A DNA stretch of 12,220 bases from JBBQKP01 sp038326995 (GTDB taxonomy: Bacteria; Planctomycetota; Phycisphaerae; Tepidisphaerales; Tepidisphaeraceae), in the NCBI GenBank assembly GCA_038326995.1, contig JBBQKP010000097.1:1-12220 (forward strand), written 5' to 3'. The notes under the pieces were generated by a model that was not told the origin of the DNA, made no database searches, and saw nothing but the letters and a program-made list of their open reading frames with translations. The stretch's first letter is position 1, and each line of letters opens with the position of its first letter. This document shows positions 6,075-12,220 of this stretch, one piece after another. The position numbers and the translations under genes are program-made.

Positions 6075-7361
6075 CTAGGCATCCGCCTTCGACGCACTCA
6101 CACCGAACACGCGATTCGACACCGCCAGCCGATAGTCCTGCGGCATGTGAATGCGGCGAAACATCAACTGTCGATTAAGAGCTTCGATCATCGGACTCAT
6201 TTGTGCAAGATTAACGAGTTCACTGCCGACCAGAACGAAAATTCCCTTGCCCTGATCGTCGTCGGTTTTGTCGGAGATCGGATAAGGCGTGTCACGCGGC
6301 TCGTCGTAGAACACGTCATACTCGTCGTCGCCGCCGATCTCGCGGACGGCCGCGCGGGCGACTTCGAACGTCGATTCGCCCCAGCCTGTCACGTCGATCG
6401 ACTTGTAAAGTTTCCTAAACAGTAAGCCCTTGCACAGCCGCGCGAGTGTTTGATCCGGGCCGTCGGACCATGCCTTGAAACATTGCACGAGCGACACGTC
6501 GTCGAGCTCGACGAGTTGCTTGATGGACAGTCGCTGCCCGGCCAGCGCCGCACCGACCGCGCTGCCGGGACCGGGCCAGTCAAGTCGGTCCTGCACGACG
6601 AGCCTTCGCGCCCGTTTGAGCGCGAGCTTGAGCATTCCTTCTGCACTGCGAACGACCTTGTGAAAATAGACGTTGCGGTACATGTGGTAGCGTGCCTGCA
6701 GGTAAGCCTCGACCGCGCTGACGGCCTTGGGAAGCACGACAAGTCGTCCGGAATTCGGGTCGACAGACATCGCTTGAACCAGCCATCGCAGATCAAACCC
6801 GCCGTAACCCGCGCCGGTCATGTGCTCATCACGCAGCAGATAATCGAGCCGATCCGCGTCGAGCTGACTGCTGATGGCGTCGCAAAGGAATCGCACGGGG
6901 TATCGCTTCTGCAGAATCGCGACCGCATCCTCGGGCAGCGATGGATGGGCGCGAATCAGCAGTTGATGGATTTCGCTCTGCGGGTCGAGAATGACGCGGG
7001 CGGTCAGGAGTTCGTGGTTCACTCCGGTGACGCGTTCAAAGACGTGCGAGAACGGGCCGTGACCCAGGTCGTGCAAAAGGGCCGCACATAAAAACGCCCG
7101 TCGGTCGTCGACACTGATCGAGGCTTGTGTGGCGAGGCGTTCGAGAATCCGCCGCGCAGTCTCCATCACGCCGATGCTGTGCGAGTATCGCGAATGGTCG
7201 GCACCCGGATAAGTCAGACTGGCCATGCCCAACTGCCTGATTCGGCGCAGCCTCTGAAACTCGGCGGCGTTGATGAGATTAAAAAGCAGTGCGTCGATGG
7301 GATCGTCCGTGCGGAAGACGATCAAATCATGAACCGGATCGCGAATGATCTTTTCTGACAT
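6075..7361 (-). CDS. HD-domain phosphohydrolase (SAMHD1/YwfO-like, probable dNTP triphosphohydrolase)
   Basis: A cytoplasmic metal-dependent phosphohydrolase of 428 residues from ATG 7359-7361. It begins MSEKIIRDPVHDLI, the standard opening of YwfO/YdhJ-type proteins. The HD residues are present: H61 in RYSHSIGV, H97-D98 in LLHDLGHGPFSH, and D170 in QLDADRLDYLLRDEHMTG. These match the H, HD, D set of human SAMHD1, whose relatives hydrolyse dNTPs to nucleosides and triphosphate. Residues about 215-428 are helical and less conserved. A GTG at 7382 could extend the product by seven residues, but ATG gives the family N-terminus. The gene diverges from the cupredoxin gene across 21 bases. The role could be dNTP pool control or nucleotide salvage; some HD proteins of this type restrict phage, but nothing nearby supports defence. 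Confidence 0.9.
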   Translation of the reverse strand: MSEKIIRDPVHDLIVFRTDDPIDALLFNLINAAEFQRLRRIRQLGMASLTYPGADHSRYSHSIGVMETARRILERLATQASISVDDRRAFLCAALLHDLGHGPFSHVFERVTGVNHELLTARVILDPQSEIHQLLIRAHPSLPEDAVAILQKRYPVRFLCDAISSQLDADRLDYLLRDEHMTGAGYGGFDLRWLVQAMSVDPNSGRLVVLPKAVSAVEAYLQARYHMYRNVYFHKVVRSAEGMLKLALKRARRLVVQDRLDWPGPGSAVGAALAGQRLSIKQLVELDDVSLVQCFKAWSDGPDQTLARLCKGLLFRKLYKSIDVTGWGESTFEVARAAVREIGGDDEYDVFYDEPRDTPYPISDKTDDDQGKGIFVLVGSELVNLAQMSPMIEALNRQLMFRRIHMPQDYRLAVSNRVFGVSASKADA

Positions 7362-7371
7362 CGGTTGACGA

Positions 7372-7377
7372 TATACT
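7372..7377 (+). promoter_or_regulatory. Likely -10 element for the cupredoxin gene, leaderless start
   Basis: TATACT matches five of six positions of TATAAT. It ends five bases before ATG 7383, so transcription would start at or next to the start codon and give a leaderless mRNA. No good -35 is present at 7349-7354 (TCTTTT). On the other strand the same AT-rich patch reads TTAGTATAT, which might serve the HD gene. Confidence 0.35.
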
Positions 7378-7382
7378 AACAC

Positions 7383-7694
7383 ATGATGCTACGGAGGTCG
7401 CACATCCTCGCCGTCGGACTTTTGTCCTGCTTCTTGCTCGCACCCGCGAATCGCACGACCGTTTCCATCAAAGACCTTCAATTCAGCCCGGGTTCTGTTT
7501 CGATCGACGCTGGCGATTCTGTCGTCTGGACTAATCAGGACGACCGGGACCATAAAATCGTTTTCAGCGAAGGCCCATCGAGCGGGAACCTGAAGCCCCG
7601 ACAGACATGGTCGCGGAGGTTCGAAAAGTCAGGGACGTTCAATTACTCGTGCGAGTATCGACCGAGAATGAAGGGCAAAGTTGTGGTGAAGTAG
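7383..7694 (+). CDS. Exported cupredoxin-like (plastocyanin-fold) protein with one copper ligand replaced
   Basis: A small secreted blue-copper-type protein, 103 residues from ATG 7383. Residues 1-22 form an export signal: MMLRRSH, a hydrophobic core, then APA as a possible signal peptidase I site. LLSC at 13-16 is a weak alternative lipobox. The rest has the plastocyanin pattern: SIKDLQFSPGSVSIDAGDSVVWTNQDDRDHKIVF with H57 as first copper ligand, then GTFNYSCEYRPRMKGKVVV with C90 and M96 as further ligands. The position that normally carries the second histidine (C..H....) is R93 (codon CGA), so the standard type 1 site is incomplete. Copper binding is therefore doubtful, even though the fold is intact. 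ATG 7386 is an equally possible start. The gene diverges from the HD gene and converges on the glycosyltransferase. Confidence 0.85.
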   Translation: MMLRRSHILAVGLLSCFLLAPANRTTVSIKDLQFSPGSVSIDAGDSVVWTNQDDRDHKIVFSEGPSSGNLKPRQTWSRRFEKSGTFNYSCEYRPRMKGKVVVK

Positions 7695-7705
7695 ACGGGT
7701 CTAAA

Positions 7706-7761
7706 GATGAGGCCGTCAAGATCCGGCCGTCAAGATGAGGCCGTCAAGATGTGGGCGTCAT
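7706..7761. repeat. Four-copy 14-bp tandem repeat spanning the glycosyltransferase stop codon
   Basis: Copies lie at 7706-7719 and 7734-7747 (both GATGAGGCCGTCAA), 7720-7733 (GATCCGGCCGTCAA) and 7748-7761 (GATGTGGGCGTCAT). They fill most of the 49-base gap between the convergent cupredoxin and glycosyltransferase genes and run into the latter. Read on the minus strand, the last copy and part of the third encode the C-terminal residues of the glycosyltransferase and its TGA. No terminator is visible at this junction. Confidence 0.9.
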
Positions 7762-8991
7762 GTCGCTGTGTAAACCAGCACGATCCACGACGGCTTCGAT
7801 GCGGTCGACCATTTTTCCGCACAGCGTCGATTTATCGAGCCCGGCCCGGAGCGTCTCCTGAGCGATCCTGCCCATTTCGGCAAGGTCTCGAGAGCGCAAA
7901 CCGTCAATCGCATCGACCGCGGCCCGGACGTCGCCGTGGTTCACATGCACGCCGAACGAATTCGCATCAATCAGATCAGAAATGTGACTTGGGGAAGGGC
8001 CAAAGAACAGCACGGGCCTGGCGACTGCCATCGCGCCATAGACCTTGCACGGGTGGATGATGCCGACCATTTCACTGCCCAGGCTGACGACGTGCACGTC
8101 GCCGGCACTGAGCGATTGTCGAAGCGTCGCGATGGGCTGATAAGGAAGGCTGACGCAGTTTTTCAGCGCGTGTTCTTTGATGTGAGCTTCGACCTGAGGC
8201 TTGCCACTTCCACCGCCGACGAAGAGAAAACGGATTTGGTCGTCGTCCTTGAAAGCCAGAGACGCCTGAAGGAGCGTGTCCAGCGGATTGGCGGGCGTGT
8301 GATTGCCGGAATACATCACGACAAATTTCCCGACAAGCCCGTGCTCTGCACGGAATGTATTGTCGGCGTGAGACAGCGGCGAATCAATTTTTTCGTGCGA
8401 CCAGGGCGGAAGCACGAGCAGCTCCGCGTGGATGTTGGGCCTGATCCTGATCCGGTCTGCCATAAACCTGTCCAAAGCAATCACAAGATCGGCACCGCGC
8501 AGGACAAATCGGTTGGCGGTTTCTAAGAACGTGTGCGTTACAGAACCCTCTCGCAGCTTCTTCATCGCCAGGAGCTGGTCGGGATTGAGGTCCATCGCCC
8601 AGTAGACTTTTGGCACGCGTTTTAATCCCGCGACGAGAGTTGCGATGACTCCCACCAGAGGTGGGCTGGTGCTGTAGAAGATGAGCGAAGTTTTTGAGGT
8701 GAAGAGCGCGTTGAAGAACAGTGCGATCATCGCCCAGGCACTGCCGAAAATTCGCAGCGGCATGTTGGTCTTGCTAAAGACCGGCATGGAGTAGCGGTGT
8801 ACTTTTACGCCGTCGATGACTTCGCTCCGCGCATAACGGTTCTCTGGCTTGTCGTACCCGCGCGAGGAGCAATAAACGACAACCTCGTGCCCCCGCTTAA
8901 CGAGCTCGGCGGCGAGGTCGTGAACGTGCTGCCCGACCGATGCGGGGTCGGGCACATACACCTGCGAGAGGATGACGATTCTTAAAGGCAA
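7744..8991 (-). CDS. GT4-family glycosyltransferase (WcaI-like)
   Basis: A GT-B fold glycosyltransferase of 415 residues, probably acting at the inner membrane face on an exopolysaccharide or surface glycan. The N-terminal acceptor domain begins LRIVILSQVYVPDPASVGQHVHDLAAELVKRGHEV, typical of GT4 and WcaI proteins. Residues about 84-122 include hydrophobic segments (WAMIALFFNALF and VGVIATLVAGL) that may dip into the membrane. The donor domain starts near VVMYSGNHTPANPLDTLL (224-240) and contains FLFVGGGSGKP (256-265) and the nucleotide-sugar region SEMVGIIHPCKVYGAMAVARPVLFFG (306-331), where E..GI and K are expected donor contacts. The start is TTG at 8989-8991; no in-frame ATG lies upstream and the N-terminus would be complete. 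The last residues, about MTPTS, come from a tandem repeat. The gene lies downstream of the methyltransferase and epimerase on the same strand. Confidence 0.88.
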   Translation of the reverse strand: MPLRIVILSQVYVPDPASVGQHVHDLAAELVKRGHEVVVYCSSRGYDKPENRYARSEVIDGVKVHRYSMPVFSKTNMPLRIFGSAWAMIALFFNALFTSKTSLIFYSTSPPLVGVIATLVAGLKRVPKVYWAMDLNPDQLLAMKKLREGSVTHTFLETANRFVLRGADLVIALDRFMADRIRIRPNIHAELLVLPPWSHEKIDSPLSHADNTFRAEHGLVGKFVVMYSGNHTPANPLDTLLQASLAFKDDDQIRFLFVGGGSGKPQVEAHIKEHALKNCVSLPYQPIATLRQSLSAGDVHVVSLGSEMVGIIHPCKVYGAMAVARPVLFFGPSPSHISDLIDANSFGVHVNHGDVRAAVDAIDGLRSRDLAEMGRIAQETLRAGLDKSTLCGKMVDRIEAVVDRAGLHSDMTPTS

Positions 8992-9031
8992 TGTAATCGA
9001 AATTCATTCGTCAGAGTCGGCCCCACACTCC

Positions 9032-9079
9032 TGGTCCATTCTCTAGACAATTGTCGAGACCATTGTCAGGACCATTGTC
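9032..9079. repeat. Four-copy 12-bp degenerate tandem repeat between methyltransferase and glycosyltransferase
   Basis: Units are TGGTCCATTCTC (9032-9043), TAGACAATTGTC (9044-9055), GAGACCATTGTC (9056-9067) and AGGACCATTGTC (9068-9079). The second unit holds a perfect palindrome, GACAATTGTC (9046-9055), flanked by TCT and AGA that extend the inverted repeat with one mismatch. The block sits in the 129-base gap between two minus-strand genes, so it could form a hairpin in the shared mRNA. Confidence 0.8.
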
Positions 9080-9120
9080 TGGTCTACCGGGGTGCTTCCA
9101 GCCGCATTACTATCGACAAC

Positions 9121-10032
9121 TCACTGAACGACAAGGAAGACGCTGCTTGGAATGTCACCCTCGTGAGATTGTTCCAGCCCGTCCGTTAGCACTCGAGGGT
9201 TGTAGCACGGAAAGAGTTTTTTAACTTCCTGTGCCCGATCAGCGTGAAGCATCCACATTGAATAGTCGATACGGTATTTATTGTTGTGGATCAAGAAGGT
9301 CCAGAGCAAGGTTGATTCTCGCCAGAAAAATATCGAATTGTCGAGGATACCGCTGCCGTAATCGAAGGGCCAGGTAATGTCGTGAAAATGGACTCGCACG
9401 CCCGCGTTAAGTCGGGGCAATACATCCGTGATGAGTCGGACAACTTCGGAGCCTACTTTAATTGTGTGAGTCGAATCGATGAACAAAAGATCGTTAGCCG
9501 TCAACAGGGTGAACAGATTCCTGTCGACTGTTTGAGCGATCTCGGGGATGAGTCGGATCTTTCCTTCGGTGCTGAGGCGTCGGAGATATTCGGTCGGGTA
9601 AGGCTCAACGCAAGTGATTTGGGGCGTGTATCCTGCCTCCTGGGCCGCGCGAAGGATGAGTGCTGTACTTACTCCGCAACCGACCTGAACGATGCGGGCC
9701 GGTCGATGATGAAGAATTTCGCAATAGAGCGCGAGCGCTTCGATCGGGCCGTAGCCGATCTCGCCGTTCTCCTTCCCGGCTTGTTGCCAGACGGAATAAT
9801 CGGTGAATCGTCCGGCCTGATCTCCGACCACCTGTTTTAGTCGAGCCAATTGCTGATCAACGTCGCCGCCGTTGACCAGTGCAGTGTCGTAACGCTGTCG
9901 CCAGTAGTTGGTCGAAGACAAGTGCCGCAGGTCTGGCGTATCTGAGTAGAAGTGATTTGGCAGCAGGTTGAATTTGAAGCGCTGACCGTTGCGCCAGACA
10001 AAGTGCAACACAGAAACAAGACTCAGGCCCAT
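9121..10032 (-). CDS. Class I SAM-dependent methyltransferase-like protein
   Basis: A cytoplasmic protein of 303 residues with a Rossmann-type methyltransferase core (Methyltransf_24-like). Residues 1-75 precede the core and include LPNHFYSDTPDL (24-35), a feature of a family often found in polysaccharide loci. The core shows RIVQVGCGVSTALILRAA (113-130) as the SAM-binding motif I, with an acidic residue at the end of strand 2 in ITCVEPYP (E143), then DLLFIDSTHT (181-190, D186) and VHFHDITWPFDY (214-225). IDSTHT and HFHD resemble the metal- or catalysis-linked motifs of related O-methyltransferases. The start is ATG 10030-10032 with GGAG at 10039-10042, six bases upstream. The position between an NDP-sugar epimerase and a glycosyltransferase suggests methylation of a sugar or glycan, which is inference. 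Confidence 0.8.
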   Translation of the reverse strand: MGLSLVSVLHFVWRNGQRFKFNLLPNHFYSDTPDLRHLSSTNYWRQRYDTALVNGGDVDQQLARLKQVVGDQAGRFTDYSVWQQAGKENGEIGYGPIEALALYCEILHHRPARIVQVGCGVSTALILRAAQEAGYTPQITCVEPYPTEYLRRLSTEGKIRLIPEIAQTVDRNLFTLLTANDLLFIDSTHTIKVGSEVVRLITDVLPRLNAGVRVHFHDITWPFDYGSGILDNSIFFWRESTLLWTFLIHNNKYRIDYSMWMLHADRAQEVKKLFPCYNPRVLTDGLEQSHEGDIPSSVFLVVQ

Positions 10033-10038
10033 GCTCGG

Positions 10039-10042
10039 CTCC
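10039..10042 (-). promoter_or_regulatory. Shine-Dalgarno of the methyltransferase gene
   Basis: GGAG on the minus strand lies six bases before the ATG at 10032. It favours this ATG over the out-of-frame ATG at 10060. Confidence 0.55.
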
Positions 10043-10096
10043 GATCACGTAGAGACCCATTTTGCGATAGTGCCAAACACAGGGAGCTGGGTCCGA

Positions 10097-11098
10097 TCAG
10101 GTTAGATTGACCACGCTCTTGCCACCCTTGGCGATCTCATCGTGAATCCACTTATAGGTCTTTTCCAGACCGTCGCGGAGCTTCACATTGGGCTCCCAGT
10201 GCAGATGCTTGTGGATCAAGGTGTTGTCGCTGTTTCGGCCGCGAACGCCCTTGGGGGCGTCAAGGTTGTATCGGCGTTCGAGCTTGATCTGCCCGAATTC
10301 CTCTGCGAGATCGACGAGCTGATTGATCGACACGAGCTCGCTCGACCCGAGATTGATCGGCTCGAGGATATTCGAGTTGGTGATGTCTTGTAGGCCCTTA
10401 ACGCAATCGGAGATGTACATGAACGATCGCGTCTGTTCGCCGTCGCCCCAGATTTCGATGTCGTGCTCGCCCGACTGTTTCGCCAGGATGACCTTGCGGC
10501 AAATCGCGGCGGGTGCTTTTTCGCGGCCGCCGTCGTACGTGCCCGAGGGGCCGTAGACGTTGTGAAACCGTGCCACGCGACACGTCATGCCATAGTCTTC
10601 CATGAAGTGTCGGCACATCCGCTCGCTGAAGAGTTTTTCCCAGCCGTAACCGTCTTCCGCCAGAGCGGGATAAGCATCTTCTTCCTTCAGAGCCGTCACA
10701 TCCGAGTTCTTCTGCTTATCGCCGTTGTAAACGCAGGCACTGGACGCATAAAAGAATCGGCCCGGGAGCTTGTGATGATGCGCCGCCTGCAGCAGGTGCG
10801 TGTTGATCAACACACTCAGCATGCACAACGCTTTATTTTTCTCGATGAAGCCCATCCCGCCCATGTTCGCAGCGAGATTGAAGACCGTGTGAGCGCCTTC
10901 TACCGCATCAAAACACGCATCCCGCTTATTCAAATCCAGCACACGGTTATCAACATCGTCAAACTTTTGATACCAATACGGCATCGGCTTCGCGTCCACC
11001 GCACGGAGGTTGGTGTAACCTTGCTTGCGAAGGTCCGCGACGAGTGCACCGCCAATGAATCCGCCCGCGCCGGTGATGAGAATGAGTTGGTCTTTCAT
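10097..11098 (-). CDS. GDP-mannose 3,5-epimerase-like NAD-dependent sugar epimerase
   Basis: A cytoplasmic extended short-chain dehydrogenase, 333 residues from ATG 11096-11098. Plant GDP-mannose 3,5-epimerase converts GDP-D-mannose to GDP-L-galactose and GDP-L-gulose. The match extends across the protein: GAGGFIG (10-16) for NAD, LAANMGGMGFIEKN (75-88), SSACVY (119-124) with the catalytic cysteine C122, the Y151xxxK155 pair in YGWEK, FHNVYGPSGTYDGGREKAPAAICRK (178-202), EIWGDGEQTRSFMYISDCVKG (215-235), and KGVRGRNSDN (283-292), all of which parallel the plant enzyme. The frame is open to a GTG at 11137, but ATG 11098 gives the normal N-terminus. No Shine-Dalgarno is present. The methyltransferase gene follows after 64 bases. 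A UDP-glucuronate epimerase or another NDP-sugar epimerase is less likely given the SSAC and RGRNSD motifs. Confidence 0.9.
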   Translation of the reverse strand: MKDQLILITGAGGFIGGALVADLRKQGYTNLRAVDAKPMPYWYQKFDDVDNRVLDLNKRDACFDAVEGAHTVFNLAANMGGMGFIEKNKALCMLSVLINTHLLQAAHHHKLPGRFFYASSACVYNGDKQKNSDVTALKEEDAYPALAEDGYGWEKLFSERMCRHFMEDYGMTCRVARFHNVYGPSGTYDGGREKAPAAICRKVILAKQSGEHDIEIWGDGEQTRSFMYISDCVKGLQDITNSNILEPINLGSSELVSINQLVDLAEEFGQIKLERRYNLDAPKGVRGRNSDNTLIHKHLHWEPNVKLRDGLEKTYKWIHDEIAKGGKSVVNLT

Positions 11099-11120
11099 GG
11101 TTGTTTTTGTCGAGCCATGA

Positions 11121-11149
11121 ACCATACCACACGCCATTACCGTTGGAAA
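11121..11149 (-). promoter_or_regulatory. Candidate promoter of the GDP-mannose epimerase gene
   Basis: On the minus strand, TTTCCA (11144-11149) lies 17 bases before TATGGT (11121-11126), which is preceded by TGG as an extended -10. Each hexamer matches four of six consensus positions. Transcription would start near 11114, giving a leader of about 16 bases before ATG 11098. This agrees with the gene lacking a Shine-Dalgarno. Confidence 0.3.
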
Positions 11150-11217
11150 CCCGTGCTAACTTTAGCCCGATTTGAAAGCCTAATGATCGGCCCTACACGT
11201 CGCATAGTCGTCACGAA

Positions 11218-12198
11218 TCATTCAGATCGAATGAACGCCAAGATCGCTTTCTTATTGTCCTCCCACGCCCCCACTCCCGGCTGCGCGGATATCAATTCAA
11301 GCGTGATCGTCGGAATCTGCAGGTCCACGCCCGCCCACGACCCGAAACTGCCCGGCGTCGGATACCCCATCGTCTCCAGAACCCGGTAACCGTTCTCCCG
11401 CGCCATTACCTGCGCAATCTCCAACCCCGGGCCGTCGAAGTTAACGCCGTGACGCCCACGCGAAATCGAATGAATGCTCAGAATTCGTTTCGGTTTCTGC
11501 TCGTTCACAAAATCGTGCAGCAAGGTCGATTCCGGTTCCGACAGTGCGCTCGGCCCGGTCCAGGCCATCCCGCGAGGCGTCGGCTTCCAGTTCTGTGCCG
11601 GAAAATTTCGATTCAAATCGACACCACGCGCATTCGTCCGACGTTTGCGCTCCAGGCCGTCCGGATTCATCGCCGGGATGATCACCAGCGATGACTTCAG
11701 ACCGATAAGCAGTCCAGGCTCGGCCGTCAGCAATTGCACAAGCTTCTCGGCTACTACGGTCGTCGTCGGTTCATTGCCGTGAATACCCGCAAAAATCAAG
11801 ATCACTCCGCCATTCTTTTTCCCACTCGAAACACCGGGCGGATCAATCCGGAAATACTCGATCGGCCTGCCTTCGTTCGACGCGCCGAGCGTCAACTTAT
11901 TTATTAGATTCGAAGCCCCACCCGACAACGCACTCGACGCGCTTTCGGCTGCCTGTTTCGACCGAATGGCCTCTTCGTTCGCGGCGAGCTTGTGCTGCTC
12001 TCCAATTGCACGATCGTCTTGCACCAGCAACTCATTGCCTATCGCTTCCGCTGACTGATCCTCGTGAAAAGCCTTCGTCGCACACCCGCCGCCGAGTGTG
12101 ATGATCGAAACCATGATCAAAACTCCACAGCAAAAACGCCAGCAGACGTTTTGGCCCGACTTTTCTCCTGCCCGATTGCTCCGCGCATTTGCGTCCAT
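11218..12198 (-). CDS. M14-family zinc carboxypeptidase-like lipoprotein (MpaA/DUF2817 type)
   Basis: A probable membrane-anchored zinc peptidase of 326 residues from ATG 12196-12198. The N-terminus has a basic region, a hydrophobic core VLIMVSIITLGGG and a cysteine (C39) that fits a lipoprotein signal, although GGGC is a loose lipobox. Residues 45-105 are a charged, alanine-rich linker. The catalytic domain carries the M14 zinc site GIHGNE (H140, E143) and the third ligand in LSIHS (H243), with NPDGLERKRRTNARGVDLNRNFP (178-200) for substrate binding and E301 in TITLEL as the general base. MpaA-type members cleave muropeptide gamma-D-Glu-diaminopimelate bonds, so a cell-wall peptide substrate is possible but not shown. 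A GTG at 12216 could extend it by six codons. No Shine-Dalgarno is seen. The gene lies 119 bases upstream of the epimerase gene. Confidence 0.87.
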   Translation of the reverse strand: MDANARSNRAGEKSGQNVCWRFCCGVLIMVSIITLGGGCATKAFHEDQSAEAIGNELLVQDDRAIGEQHKLAANEEAIRSKQAAESASSALSGGASNLINKLTLGASNEGRPIEYFRIDPPGVSSGKKNGGVILIFAGIHGNEPTTTVVAEKLVQLLTAEPGLLIGLKSSLVIIPAMNPDGLERKRRTNARGVDLNRNFPAQNWKPTPRGMAWTGPSALSEPESTLLHDFVNEQKPKRILSIHSISRGRHGVNFDGPGLEIAQVMARENGYRVLETMGYPTPGSFGSWAGVDLQIPTITLELISAQPGVGAWEDNKKAILAFIRSE

Positions 12199-12220
12199 TC
12201 GGCGGCATGATAGCACGTCA

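Noticed and set aside
7359..7361. HD hydrolase as part of an anti-phage system (some SAMHD1-like proteins deplete dNTPs)
   Set aside because: The protein matches the housekeeping YwfO/YdhJ type and no defence partner lies beside it.
9857..10060. 67-codon minus-strand frame starting MGLYVIGAEHG
   Set aside because: It is out of frame with the methyltransferase, and the GGAG at 10039-10042 points to the ATG at 10032 instead.
11095..11118. Seven-codon upstream ORF on the minus strand whose TGA overlaps the epimerase ATG
   Set aside because: The candidate promoter would start transcription at about 11114, downstream of its ATG, and there is no ribosome binding site.
10463..11389. 308-codon plus-strand frame opposite the epimerase and the end of the M14 gene
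   Set aside because: It lies opposite strong domain matches, crosses two genes, and its translation shows no recognisable motifs.

Overview
This 12.2-kb window is chromosomal-looking bacterial DNA of moderately high GC content. It has ten full-length genes, one gene cut by the left edge and one very small ORF. The gene set points to the Planctomycetota, possibly a Phycisphaerae-like lineage. The signs are a XylR-type regulator fusing a LacI-like sensor to an AraC output domain, a secreted GHL10-type glycoside hydrolase beside a TIM-barrel sugar-phosphate isomerase, few Shine-Dalgarno sequences, and little operon structure. The assignment is an inference from gene content. No phage, transposon, CRISPR, tRNA or rRNA is visible.

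Layout. (1) 1-1482: the first 12 codons of an NAD-dependent epimerase (minus strand) diverge from a XylR-like regulator (plus strand). A repeat-rich leader and a 33-residue membrane peptide with a strong ribosome binding site follow. (2) 1483-1841: a 359-base gap with consecutive hairpins, a candidate structured RNA or leader ahead of phoU. (3) 1842-3750: phoU and an M42-like metallopeptidase in tandem, with no pst transporter in view. (4) 3757-6033 (minus): an exported GHL10 glycoside hydrolase followed by a sugar phosphate isomerase/epimerase, probably one catabolic unit. (5) 6075-7361 (minus): a SAMHD1/YwfO-like HD phosphohydrolase, with a cupredoxin-like gene divergent across only 21 bases. 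(6) 7744-12198 (minus): a glycan-type cluster of GT4 glycosyltransferase, class I methyltransferase, GDP-mannose 3,5-epimerase-like enzyme and an M14 carboxypeptidase-like lipoprotein.

The glycan genes could work together: the epimerase would make a modified GDP-hexose, the glycosyltransferase would transfer a sugar, and the methyltransferase could decorate it or another substrate. That joint role is inferred from adjacency. The most noteworthy items are the hairpin array upstream of phoU, the small membrane ORF and its repeat-bearing leader, the cupredoxin with a copper-ligand histidine replaced by arginine, the plant-like GDP-mannose 3,5-epimerase, and several unrelated 12-14-bp tandem repeats in gene junctions, one of which supplies the C-terminus and stop codon of the glycosyltransferase. 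I did not find a clearly new multi-gene system.
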